Of a stretch of 64,000 nucleotides of DNA, positions 40,549 to 51,393 are shown one piece after another. The notes under the pieces are model-generated. The model saw only the letters and a program-made list of their open reading frames with translations. It searched no databases and was not told the origin of the DNA. The DNA is from Formicarius rufipectus (taxonomy: Eukaryota; Chordata; Aves; Passeriformes; Formicariidae), in the NCBI GenBank assembly GCA_013399695.1, contig VXAU01003514.1:62001-126000 (forward strand). The letters run 5' to 3'. How positions within the stretch are numbered: the first letter of the stretch is position 1; each line of letters begins with the position of its first letter. Made by a program: the position numbers and the translations under genes.

Positions 40549-40713
40549 AAAAAAAACAAATCCAAGAATAATAAAACATCAACCAAACAATAACAAAAAT
40601 ACCCAAAACCAAAGAAAAAAACAAACCAAATCAGAACAAAACAAACAAGGACAACCCAAAACACCCCAAAACCGCAGAATACAACCACAGAACTACCACA
40701 AAACCCCCAAACC
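40549..40713. repeat. A/C-rich low-complexity block
   Basis: About 165 bp in which the plus strand is nearly all A and C, with scattered G and few T, without a fixed repeat unit (AAAACAAAC, ACCCAAAACC, AACCAAACAA and similar). The absence of T removes stop codons, which explains the 117-codon polar N/Q/K/P-rich ORF across it. It is the complement in style of the G/T-rich tracts at 17559 and 46946. Confidence 0.9.
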
Positions 40714-43700
40714 TGCCATCACTTTGAAGTTAAACTGTCTGAGGCTAACTTAGACCGTAACTTGTAAAAGCATGCAGCAAATGTATTCTTGCCAGTTAGA
40801 AACAGTCCTTATACAACCTGACCTTCCTAATAAGGGAAAGGAGTTGAATTTTGGACTTTTTCCCCAGAGGAGATGCACCCCTGAGGACAAGGTACCTCTT
40901 TTAGATCACAGCTGCCAGAGCTGGGCTGTTTTGCAGGGTTTGAGTGGGACCTTAGAAGTGTGAACTGCAATTAAACCCACAGTTCCTGGGGTGATTAGTT
41001 TCTGTTTTCCTCCCGTGGCTGCAAAGTTTTAGGGATCTCTGACTCGTGGTAATGTGAAGAGCTGAAAAAGCAGTCAGTTCCTTCGGGTCATCATCAATTT
41101 GCCTTGCACAGTAATAGCAGCCTACGATGTGCTCAGACCTAAATATGTGTGAATGTGGGCTGTGAGTACAGCTGGACTGAGAAAATAATAATTGTTGGAT
41201 GTTCATGTTATCTTCTTCTATCCTGGAAACAGCCAGTGGGAGTCTAATGACTTGTTTAGAAGATTGCAGGAGACAATTGCTAAAGCAATCAGCAAATATG
41301 ATTATAACGTCTCAGTTCAGTAGACTTTCTATCTTAAGTAGATTTGGAAGTGAAACATCTCCAAAAAGCAGCAGAAGGGAAAGAGCATTTTTCATAAACC
41401 GTAAATTGTCAGTTATTCAATATTTCACTCAAACTGTACTTTTTAATGTTATATTTATATTTTGTTTTGCAGTTGTAGTTAAAAAGGTCCTGGATTAAAG
41501 AAAATGGGAATTGAAATGTACATGTCTTGGTTCAATGGAGAATTCTTGGATGTAAATAATAAATGAGAGAGACTTCAGCAGAAGAATGAAGGATTTTGGA
41601 GCCTTCAAATAGATCCCCTTTCATATCATAAATAAAAAATGAACTATTACAACAACCAACTTTGTATAGTCACAGAATAATTCAGTGAGTGAAGCTTTCC
41701 TTTAGACAAGTGAGTTTTTGTTTTTCTTTTTACTAGATCATACACTAATTGTGTCTTGGGTTAATTTTAAAGGTGAGCCAATGCCTTTGAACTTGCATGT
41801 GCAAACCACAGCTGTGTGAGCGTTGTGACTTGCTGTATGCTTGCCCACCTCTGAATTTTGGCCTGTGGATACTTTTTACAAAGGGCATTCACTTTCCTTG
41901 CATGAAAAACAGAGGAAAATAAGTGCATTCCTCTACAGAGATGACAGTGGATGGAAGGACAAGTGTGGCTGGTGCTACAGAGATGGGGAATGTGAGTGTT
42001 GTGGGTGGGTGGGCAGTGCTGGGGTTCCTCTAGCAGGCACTGGGATGGTGGAACATGAGTGGGGTGGCAGCCTGTCCTTCCTGCTCAGTGAGGAATGTAC
42101 GTGTTTGTGCAGTGGCAAACAGTGCAGGGGCTCTGAGTGCTAGCTGCTCTGTCACCTTTGTGTGGCAGGCACTAGAGAGTCACGGCAATCCTAAAAATAA
42201 CAAAAAGCCATCCATGTTGGCAGTAATTGCAGGCTGAGCTTGTCTCTGGGGCATGTGGAAGGAAACTTGTAAGTTCTCCTTTCAAGTGTCACTTTCATGG
42301 GTGGCCAGGAGAAGATGGAGAAGAGTCTTGTTTCCCACTCTTTCACCTCACACAGCCACGGGGACTGGAAGGGCAAGTTGGAGGTTTGTTTGCTGACCTC
42401 TCCCAAGTCAAGGAGAGGACATTTACAAAGCTGCTTGGCTTAAATTTGAAATGATTGCTGGGCAGATGGTAATTTTCTTTTGGGAAGGTTTTTTTACTTT
42501 ATCTTACAAGATCCTTAAAAGTAGCATTGCCGTTACTGTTAGGGCAGCCACAGAGCAACTGAGCAGATGCTGTCAGCTGTGCATACCTGAAATTCTGTGT
42601 AAAAAAAGGTATTGAGAAGCCAAACCTATATCTCACAGGCACAGTTTCCAGGTGATCAGGTTTCAGCCTGTTTTGAGCAATCAGATCAGTGCAAAACAGG
42701 TGGAGCAATTGCCCTGCAAAGCAAATCATCGCATTTATGTTCTAGTGTAGTAATATTACAACTGAGTGCAAAAATTGGGATGGTAATTTAGGTCAATTAA
42801 CAGGAGGATTGTGCATCGCTTTAACAAGAGACTTTAAAGGCAGCAACAAATTTCAATAAACTCAATAATAGACCAAAATCTACTTATGAGCTTTTGAGGA
42901 TGAGGCCTTTCCAATAGAGTACTCAGCTTCTGTTAAAATGCAAATTTTCACTCATCACTTGGGAGCCCAGTGAACACCAGAGGAAATACTAGAGGCGACT
43001 AAATGTATCCAGTTCATTAAAATACATCATCTTCTAATAAAAAGTACCGTTGTCTCAGGAGGGTTGTATACTTGAGCTTACTTCTCTGTGAAGAAAGACT
43101 TCCTAAGAGCTTCTAGTGGTACAAAGGAAACTGGAGAAAGACTTGCAGATCTTATACAAGCTTAGACCTTTTAGGACTTACGTAATTTTCATATACCATC
43201 TCACTCTTTTTGTACTCAATAATCCTAGGGGGGGACTTTTAGAAAGTTATTCTAACTGGTAAAATGTGTTTTTTGTATTATTGTTGCTGTCAAAAATAGA
43301 CTTTAAAGATAGAAGCTTTCTTCATCTTAAAAAACTCAGAATGTTAGTACTGAAAATTAGATCTGCAAAGAACAGGTGTTTACCATGAAAAATGCTGATG
43401 GATTTAGCAATGCACATGTACAGATGCACACATATATATTTAGAGAAAATTGTACTTTTGATAAAAAAAAGCAAAGTATATCTTTTGGGTTTTAAGATGT
43501 TTCCAAAATGTGAAAATTTTAGATTTTATGCTAAAAATAAACTTTTTAAGAGAAGTTGTAACATTTAAGTGAGCAACTGAAAAGTCAATACCTCAAATAC
43601 TCTAATGAAAACAGTGGAGAAAATGTCAAGTGATCACATCAGCTGTTGGTTAAGGTAAATGCTGGGATAAATTATGGGGCTTCCTCAATGGAGAGTTAAA

Positions 43701-45519
43701 TGGTGTTTCATTACTGTGTCATGTTGATATATTTCAAGGAAGTGCAACAATATTATCCCTTCTATGCATATGCAAAGAGTCTTATAAATATATTTTATCT
43801 TGAAATTAAATAATTTTCAGATACTTTATTGGCATCTTCATAATTCCTTTCCCATGGAGCTTAGTTCATTTTGCATTGGTCAATGTAAAGGAAAAAAAAA
43901 TCTAAATCTGTTTTAAACTGTCCCTTTCCTGTGAACACTGCTCCTAGACTATGACAATAAATTGTGTGAGAAGGCATCCATGAAAGATGGGTATCTGGTG
44001 TATTGGCTTTTCTTTATATTGCACCTACTAGGGGACAAAATCAGTTCTTAGTGTGAAACAACCAAAAGGCTACAATAAAATATAAAAGAAGAGAGATTGA
44101 CGTAGCAATATCCCTTGATGTGCTTGTTCCTCATCCAATCCCTGTAAGTAATTACCTGTCTGAAGTTGTACAAGCACTTCAGTTTAGCTAGAGACAGCTA
44201 TTGATTTAGAAATCAGATGTTCTTGGGCTTGGTTGAAAGAAAAAAACAACCACCAAACAACTTTTTAAATTAATTTTTTTTCTCAGTCTGCTGTGGCCAT
44301 GAATAAGCATCATTCATTTTATGCAATTTCCATTAGAAACATTTTTGTGTTGGGAATTTGTTTACCACTTGTGGCCTGCTAGTCTGAAAATTAGTTTTCT
44401 AACCATGCCTTCTAACCAAGCATTTGTAATGCCCCATTAAATTTTATAGTTTTTTTTTTTTTCTGTGTATCTGTTTTCTATGGGAATGTTATCTATCTGT
44501 CTCTGTACAGGGTAATATGATGTATTTTGAAAGATAAAATGGCCTGGATTTTCTTGATCTTAGACTGTTTATTTTTATTAGTTATGTTATTTTTATGAAT
44601 TGCTGAGAGAGTCATGTAGGACTTGAAGAGTTCTTAGCAAGGGAAAATTTAACCAGGAAATACCTATTTTTATACCTTTTCTCCCTTAGGAATTGCCTTT
44701 AGAACTGATTAAGCAAAAAATTGAGCCTGAGTAGTTGAAAATGTTTTCTGGAGAAAATATAAGTTGAGTGTAATTTTTAGATAAAAAGCCATGGTCCAAA
44801 GCAGAATGTGTCTTATAGACGTTATCTGGAGAGGTAAAACATTGTGAGCTCAGGTAAAATCTGGGAACTGAATGTGTACATTCCACACTACAAATGCCAT
44901 TTTGTGAACCCTTAGGGTTCTTGAGGATCTCACAGGGAGATTTAATTCTCACAGGAATAGGGAGGTCACAGACCGAGCACAAAAGGATGCTTAAAAAGGT
45001 CTGAACAGTTTAATGGCTCTCGTGGTTTAAAGGCAGGAAGTGTGGGATATGTGATGCTGATTTCTACTGTTAACTGTGCCTCATGCCTGTCAGGAACCAG
45101 GTGGTGAAGCTGGTGATGCTCATTTGAACCAACCTATGTACGTGACTTTCAGATGGTGTTGGTGTGTTATCCGTATACTGCCTGGATTTTCCAAAAAATG
45201 CCTTTTCTTAATTAAATGAGCACTGATGGAAACTCTTTGTGAACAACCTTTCCTCCTGGTGCTTTGCATGCTCCTGTGCATGGGGAGCGTTTGTGGAGCC
45301 TGCAAGGCAAACTCAGTGATTGCACAAATGAAGGCAATTTAGGGTCTGGATCAGAGATGTGTGGGAGTGGAGGCGGAGCACTTCTGACCTAAGCAACTGT
45401 CACAGGATTTTTTTCTTTCCCTGGTTATTGGTTAAGTGTCTCCAGATTTCATTTCTTCCTCAGAAACATGTAGGAAAACTACTCTTTTAATACATGCATC
45501 TGGAAGTAAACTTTATCCC
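40714..45519. other. AT-rich DNA without a supported gene
   Basis: ORFs are 100 codons or fewer. The part from 42800 to 44600 is particularly AT-rich with many TAAT and AATAAA strings. A 99-codon plus-strand ORF at 41199-41498 ends in a hydrophobic stretch (VLFNVIFIFCFAVVV) but has no start context or splice support and is not called. Confidence 0.55.
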
Positions 45520-45656
45520 ATTGGGCATTTAAGCCCAGCTGGAAATAAAGCCTCAAATAGATGCTCGCTCAATCCCCCTATCCATCCCACCTCTGGTGGA
45601 ATCAGGAGGAGAATCAAGAGTAAAAGTTGCACGTTGAGATAAGAACAGTTTATATT

Positions 45657-45662
45657 TTATTT
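45657..45662 (-). terminator. AATAAA poly(A) signal of the minus LTR
   Basis: TTTATT on the plus strand gives AATAAA on the minus strand, about 160 bp after the LTR TATA box and just before the ACTGTTCTTATCTCAAC block. This is the usual R-region position of the polyadenylation signal in this LTR type. Confidence 0.5.
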
Positions 45663-45823
45663 TGTTTGAAATTATTAATAATAATTGTATATAATAATAG
45701 TAAAAAAGGAAAGGGGAAAAATCAAACAAGTGATGCATAATATAATTGCACATCACCCACTGACCAATGCCAGGCCCTCTTCCCAAACCCAGATTAGCCT
45801 TCCCTTCCTGGTAACTCCCCCCA

Positions 45824-45831
45824 TTTATATA
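45824..45831 (-). promoter_or_regulatory. TATA box of the minus-strand solo LTR
   Basis: The minus strand reads CAGTATATAAATGGGG, an intact TATATAAA at the expected U3 position. It would drive transcription leftward toward 45600 and lower coordinates. Confidence 0.55.
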
Positions 45832-46945
45832 CTGGGCATGGTGTTTTGTGGTGTGGAACTTTCATCTAGGTCAGGTCACCTGTCCTGGCAATGCCCCCTC
45901 CCAGTCTCTTTGGTGCACCCCTCACTGGCAGAGTGTAAGACACACGCATACAGAAAACGAAAAAAAAAAAAGAAGTTCTTGACTTAGGATAAACATGACA
46001 TAGCAAAAACTAAAACATCAGTGTGTTATCAACACCGTGCTGTATCCAAAACACAGCACTGGGCAACTGCTGAGAAGAAATTAACTCTAATCCAGCTGAA
46101 ACCAGGACACCTATCCAGCAGACCTGAAAGTTCGTGCTGCTGGAGAAGACTGAAAATTTGAATATTCTCCAGCAATTTGTGCTTATTGAAGCATCTCCTA
46201 TAATTAAGAAATTCAGGAATGTATCAAGAGAACTTACACAGAATTAAAACCTATTGGAGTTGTAGTTTCAAGGTTCTTGTCTAGAAAAAAATATTAAATT
46301 ATTCTACTAAATAAAAAATGAAAGTCAGAAAATGCCTAAAAAGCTTCCAGAGGGCAAACAGAGACACTGGTGTGAAAGAGTGAAGGGGAATCTCATGCGG
46401 GAACCAAGCTGGGTGAAGAGGGGTGGCTTTGCAGAGGTCCCTTGTGCCCAGGGGCCAAGGGAGCAGAACAGGAGAGTCTGTTATCAAGCCATTTAGGGTA
46501 GGGTCAAGGGAAAACTTTGTTTTCCAAGTGCATCCATACTTCTGGATGAATATCTGAAGTTGCTCAGACTGTGTGGTGTTGCAATCTGGAAGGCATGAAT
46601 TGACCAGAGCTCTGCTTCTGTGACTTAACCACAGCACTTCCTTCACTTTCTGGGCTGTCTAGCAGCTATAACGAGACCTTCTGGGATGGTGTTTCTGGCT
46701 CTGATGTTTCCAGTGCACTTCCCATCACCCTCTCTGGAGTTCAGAGATGGCTTATATCCAGTGTTGAACTTCTGGGCATTTATTCCTTTAGCAACTGTGG
46801 CACCTGCAACCTGAAATACTAAAACAGATGTAAAAATAAAACTGCAGAAGTAAAAAAAAAACAGACAACTTCTTGATAGGTTTCACTTCTCTTATTTTTT
46901 CCAGACTGAAGTGAAATGTTATACTAGGCAGGAAAATGCCAACAA

Positions 46946-47030
46946 ATTTGGTGGGTTTTGTTGTTGTGTTTTTTTGTTTCTGTGGTATTGTTTTGTTAGT
47001 TTTTGGTGGGGTTTTGTTTGTTTGTTTTTC
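46946..47030. repeat. G/T-rich low-complexity tract
   Basis: The plus strand is almost only G and T, with GGTGGG, TTGTTGTG, GGTGGGG and (GTTT) units. The cysteine/tryptophan/phenylalanine-rich 60-codon ORF across it is a product of composition. Confidence 0.85.
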
Positions 47031-49736
47031 CTGATTATTTATGGTTATTGTACTAAGAAGAAGTTTTCAGAGTGGGAGTATCAGGTTCATTAAGTCAACC
47101 AGAAAATAGACAAGATTTATTGTTTTCAATAAACTCCAGTAAGAAATGTAACAATCTTTAGTTTTCCAAAACTTTAAGTGGGGGGAAAAGGTACCTGCTA
47201 CTGTATTTTTTTGATTACTTTTTTCTGATTCCACTATTTAACTCACACATATTACTGCTGAGCATTGGGTTAGTTGACCACATAAACATATTTTCTCACT
47301 GGCTTTGTGGCTGTCACAGAAAACCTATGTGTTTTCTGCTTGTTAAAGCACTTAGGAACAGAAAATGCCATTAAGGAGAATCTAATCTCAGGTCAATCTG
47401 GAAGATACAAGGCCATCTAGCATAATTTGCAATTTACTTATAAGGGTATCCCAAACAATGAGTAAAACTCAAAGACTTTAAGGGTGAAACCCTCAAATTC
47501 TGATCTTGAACTTGTTCTGAGGTCTTATTCCTCTGCCCTTGTGATGCTTCTATGCAGGTATGTGCGCCACACACTGTGAGAGTTTTGTGGAATCCCCTTT
47601 GCTACTTGCAGTCTTTTTCCTGTTTCTGGCTTTGGGATTCATGGAGAAGCAAGAGGTGGGTAGTCATATTCTCATTTAGTCTTTCAATATGAGAACATCC
47701 CAGAGGATATGGTTTAGTGTAGGTATTTACACACATGAAAAATCTGTTGATATTGAGGGTCCTTCTATGTGAAATAGTGTGTGAACCTCATAAAGCTTTT
47801 AAACTCGCAAGGAAGAAAAGAATTTTATACTCTGATTTCACTGGGGGGAAAAAAAGAAAAAAGTGGGAAATTGCATCTTTTTCATCCACCTGAGCCAATG
47901 AACTTTTTCCCGGAGTTCAACATAATTTCAAGAATCATGAGTTTAAGATCTGACAGCTCACAGCTACTGCTGCAGCTGCCACGCCAGAGCACAAGATTGG
48001 AAAACCAGTACCATGATGAGGCACAGCTAGCTGTGAAAATTGTCCAGCATGACTTCTTGTTCCTGTCTTGTCAACATGAATTTTTGAAATTACAATTTCT
48101 GCAAGGACCTGCTTCACCAGCACCTAAATTTCTTCACCTTGCCAAAATTGGTTTTCCCAGGACACTTTATTTTTTCCCTTGGTTGTTAAAGGCCTGTATA
48201 AAACAGAAGAAGTGAGATGGTTAGAGGAGATAGAAGTTAGAGAAATACCTAGAAAAGCTATTCTCCAAAGAGCAGAGGTAATTTCTATGCTAAGGGTGAG
48301 AGAGAAGGAAGGATGATTATAAACTTCCTAACTACTCTAGTACCAGATTGGAAGGAGTTGTGAGAAGGCAAGAGCAAAGTTTGCAAGCACTTCAGCTCAC
48401 AGCAGGTAAAAAAGAGTGGGCTGGCCTGGTAAGCATCTATAGCTGCTACATTTGCCATTTGCCAGAAATGAAAGTACTTGCAAATAATGTGATTTTAAAA
48501 CAAATGACTGTTCTGTAGCAGCACTTCAATTTTTAATATTTTCCCCTGGGTTGTTTGTTATTAAAAACAACAACAAACAACATCTGTATATCCTTGTTCT
48601 CTTTCAAAGACTGCTGAGATGACTTGACATTAATTTGTTGTGGTAGAAAAGTAGGAAAAGAAATATATTACTGGTAGTAGATGACAGTGTGCCATTTGTA
48701 TAGATTTTATGGCTGATAAAATGTGTGATTTGGACATGGATTTGTGTTTTATCCCATTCCAGTGCAGTGGCTTTCAGACAGAGCTGTGAAGAGACAGTCC
48801 TTGGATCAAGGGAAGTCCCAACAGCTGTGGAAAGAGGAGCTGGGCTCATTGTCTCACCTTGAGGGGCAACAGGGGGGAATGCGTAGAGGCTATACTTTGG
48901 AAAGGTCCTTTGGAAAGGTCTTGAAGTTATTAAACTATTTAGTCAGATCCCAAATAGCTGGAATTATTTTCTTTCCCAGAGAACAGTGTAAATCTCTTAT
49001 CCTTTCCTTGCTCTTCATTCCTTCTAGTGCTGCCCAGAACTCATCTCTCAGCAGCACTTTGTTGTCTCCAAAACTCTCCTCAGGTGCTCTCTCAGCCCTT
49101 GGCTTCTGAGTCCTCTCCACTCTGTTTGGGGCAGTTTCTTTCTTCTCACTCAGCTCATTTTTCTTACTAGGTGCCTCCTTCCTTGAGGGTCTTGCTGTAG
49201 GCCTTGCCGATAATGGAGGAAATACAATGAATCTGATTTCACTGGAGCATGTGTAAATCTGATAGGCCTTTCCCATCCTCTGGCAAGCTCTCTCCTCAGA
49301 GACCAGGGCTTTCACCTAGTCAAAGGCTCCTTTTGCTCTGTATGCAAAACATGCTCTTCTAACTCATAGTCATGATCCTTTTGTCTATAGAAAGCCAGTG
49401 TTGTGTGGCATTTTCTCTGTCCTGCTATGTCTGCGTTTAGGCAACTTGCTCGTTCCAGCTCTGTCTGACAAAGCACAGCAAAGCAAAAGTGCCCAAAGCT
49501 CTTTTCTCTCATTGTTGTCTCTGTATATATGTGCCTTCAATGTTAATGTGAAGTATCTAATTTCTCTGTGGAAGGGAAACGTTTTAAGCAATACCAAGTG
49601 GACTGTGAATGGTTCAATGTGGCTCGGTCAGAAAGGGAAGAATTTATAGCACTGTCGGGAAGTGCGTCAGCCTTTGCAAGCCCTCGACAGCCTCTGTTTT
49701 AAACGAGAAAAATTCCATGTACACAAATAATATGCT

Positions 49737-49767
49737 AATGCAGGCTTGTTGACAATATGCCTGCATT
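49737..49767. repeat. Hairpin within CpG-bearing segment
   Basis: AATGCAGGC (49737-49745) pairs exactly with GCCTGCATT (49759-49767). The 13-base interior can form a further TTGT/ACAA pairing with a TAT bulge. An octamer-like ATGCTAAT overlaps the left arm (49732-49739). Four CpGs lie just upstream (49650-49710) in an otherwise CpG-poor region. This looks more like a constrained regulatory segment than random spacer, but that is inference. Confidence 0.7.
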
Positions 49768-50900
49768 CCAGCCTTCACTCTTCTGCACAAAGTGCATTTT
49801 GTTTTCAAAATCTTGATAGGGAAATATTTTCAATAATCTGTGTTAATTTGTGTACATTTTGACTCCTCTGAGGTGGTTCATATGACTAGTGAGTTACTGT
49901 TGAATATTCAACACAGAGTCAGTCTAATAAGTCCCACAGCTATTGTGAATCTGACAAGGAGAACACTGTTATGCAAATATTCTGTTGCTGAAGAAAACAT
50001 TTCCAACAGATTGAAGGTAGACAGATGATGAATCCCTTTCAAGCAGCAACGGAAATTTGTTTTTCTTAGTCAGAGGAGAAAGAAAAACCAGTAGTAAGGG
50101 ACTTAGAGATTAAATGGACCAAACTTTAGCATAGAATGACATCAGTGTTATTTTTTTTTTCTCCTTAAACTTCTCATGATCTTGTATGATCCTACATGTG
50201 TGTATGTGTGTGCACACAGTCCTTCAGCTGTGAAAGACCAGGAGAAGGAGAAAGAGCTGCACCTTGGCTGCATCAGAGCCGGCATCCTCTGCTCTTAATC
50301 AAGCAGGGTCTGGTTTAATCTGTCCTAGGGATGTGGAGATTGCTTTTCTTTTGAACTTGATGTCTCCTGTTCTCCTGAAAGGACTAAGGGAAGAAAACAA
50401 AATATACCTTTTTGAAACCAGGGACATTCAAGCTTATGAACTAACTCTTCTGATAGATTTTCAAAGAAATGCTTCACCTGAACAAGACGTAACTGCATAT
50501 GGTTTGGTCATGGTGGCTGAGTAAAGTTACCTAGTATAACATTCATGTTCTTCTCTGCTTCTTTAAAACTGAGTCAAAAATCTGATACTTCTTGTTCTGT
50601 GAGTCATCCACCCTTTCTGTAAAACACTTAGGTTTGTTGAAGCAGAAAAGGTTTGCTTTCTGATTAACTCTTTTCAGAGATTATCTGTGTTTATGATTTC
50701 AATCGAGTTCCTGACACAGGTAGCTCAACTCTTAGTTCTACACCAATGAGAACTTCTTATAGCTCAGTGGATAGTATAGTAAACACTGTATCTCTCTTTG
50801 AATGTGGTATGCTAATTATAAAAGGCCACAGAATTCTTGAGGAGTGCTAGACAAGGTTCATCCAGAGATAGTAGTAATTGTTGATATGAAAGGTCATTAT

Positions 50901-50932
50901 AATATCATTACAGGAAAATATCATTACAGAAA
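50901..50932. repeat. 16-bp tandem pair
   Basis: AATATCATTACAGGAA is followed directly by AATATCATTACAGAAA, one mismatch. A small local duplication. Confidence 0.85.
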
Positions 50933-51363
50933 GCAAACAAGGTTCATACAAAAATCTCTGTAGTCCCCTTGGCTCTTTATGTAGTTACTGACTTCTGTCC
51001 TATCTGTAATTTCTGAAATAACCTGTCTGTCAGTTTTTGTTTCCATCTTCATCCAGGTTTCCTTGCTATGATATTTATTTCTGCAGGGGTAATGTTTCAT
51101 CATTTCAATTTTCTATCAGTAGAGAGCTGTGTTCCTGGATTCTGTTTCCTAAAAGCGCTGCTTATTCATCTTTCACAGCAGGTATGTACAATTACAAGCT
51201 TCAGGACAAGATAGGTCAGTTTCAAAAATGTGCTTTTAGGGCTTAGCAGGGAGACATCAGCTATTTGGGTTTAGTCTGTGATTCTGCTACCTGGCAGTAG
51301 GCATTGCCAGATAGATTTGATTTAGTTGATAGAGCCCTTCAAGATGCTTTTGTCATCTTCTGG

Positions 51364-51393
51364 ATCATAGAGTCATAGAACTGGCATGAACCT
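51364..51393 (-). mobile_element. Possible tiny CR1 3'-end remnant
   Basis: ATCATAGAGTCATAGAACTGG resembles the reverse complement of the CR1 terminal repeats (ATCATAGAATCATAGAAT) followed by the first bases of the 3' UTR. After about 30 bp the similarity ends. It is too short to be sure; chance or a very truncated insertion are both possible. Confidence 0.25.

Larger units (their letters stand above)
45520..46109 (-). mobile_element. Solo LTR of an avian ERVL-like retrovirus (minus)
   Basis: About 590 bp, reading right to left. The 5' end at 46109 reads TGTCCTGGTTTCAGCTGG on the minus strand. It continues with the AGAGTTAATTTCTTC segment, GTGCTGTGTTTTGGATAC and TGATAACACACTGATGTTTTAG, a TATA box (45824-45831), an AT-rich ATTATTATT section, AATAAA (45657-45662), the ACTGTTCTTATCTCAAC block and the GGATTGAGCGAGCATC end region. 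The last bases (GGGCTTAAATGCCCAAT) have diverged from the family's TTAAACCACGACA, so the left edge is approximate. No gag/pol-like frame or primer-binding site adjoins it, and no target-site duplication is clear. It is a different subfamily from the LTR at 32885 and in opposite orientation, so the two do not bound one provirus. Confidence 0.9.

Noticed and set aside
40400..40753. 117-codon ORF rich in Asn, Gln, Lys and Pro
   Set aside because: It crosses the A/C-rich block, where lack of T abolishes stop codons. The composition of the peptide is that of the low-complexity DNA.
41199..41498. 99-codon ORF with a C-terminal hydrophobic stretch
   Set aside because: No recognised family, no splice or promoter support, and the hydrophobic part comes from T-rich DNA.
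33430..45519. Possible provirus between the two LTRs
   Set aside because: The LTRs differ in subfamily and face opposite ways, and no gag, pol or env-like frame, primer-binding site or polypurine tract is visible between them.
46911..47093. 60-codon Cys/Trp/Phe-rich ORF resembling a membrane peptide
   Set aside because: It is produced by the G/T-rich tract; it has no start context, splice sites or domain.
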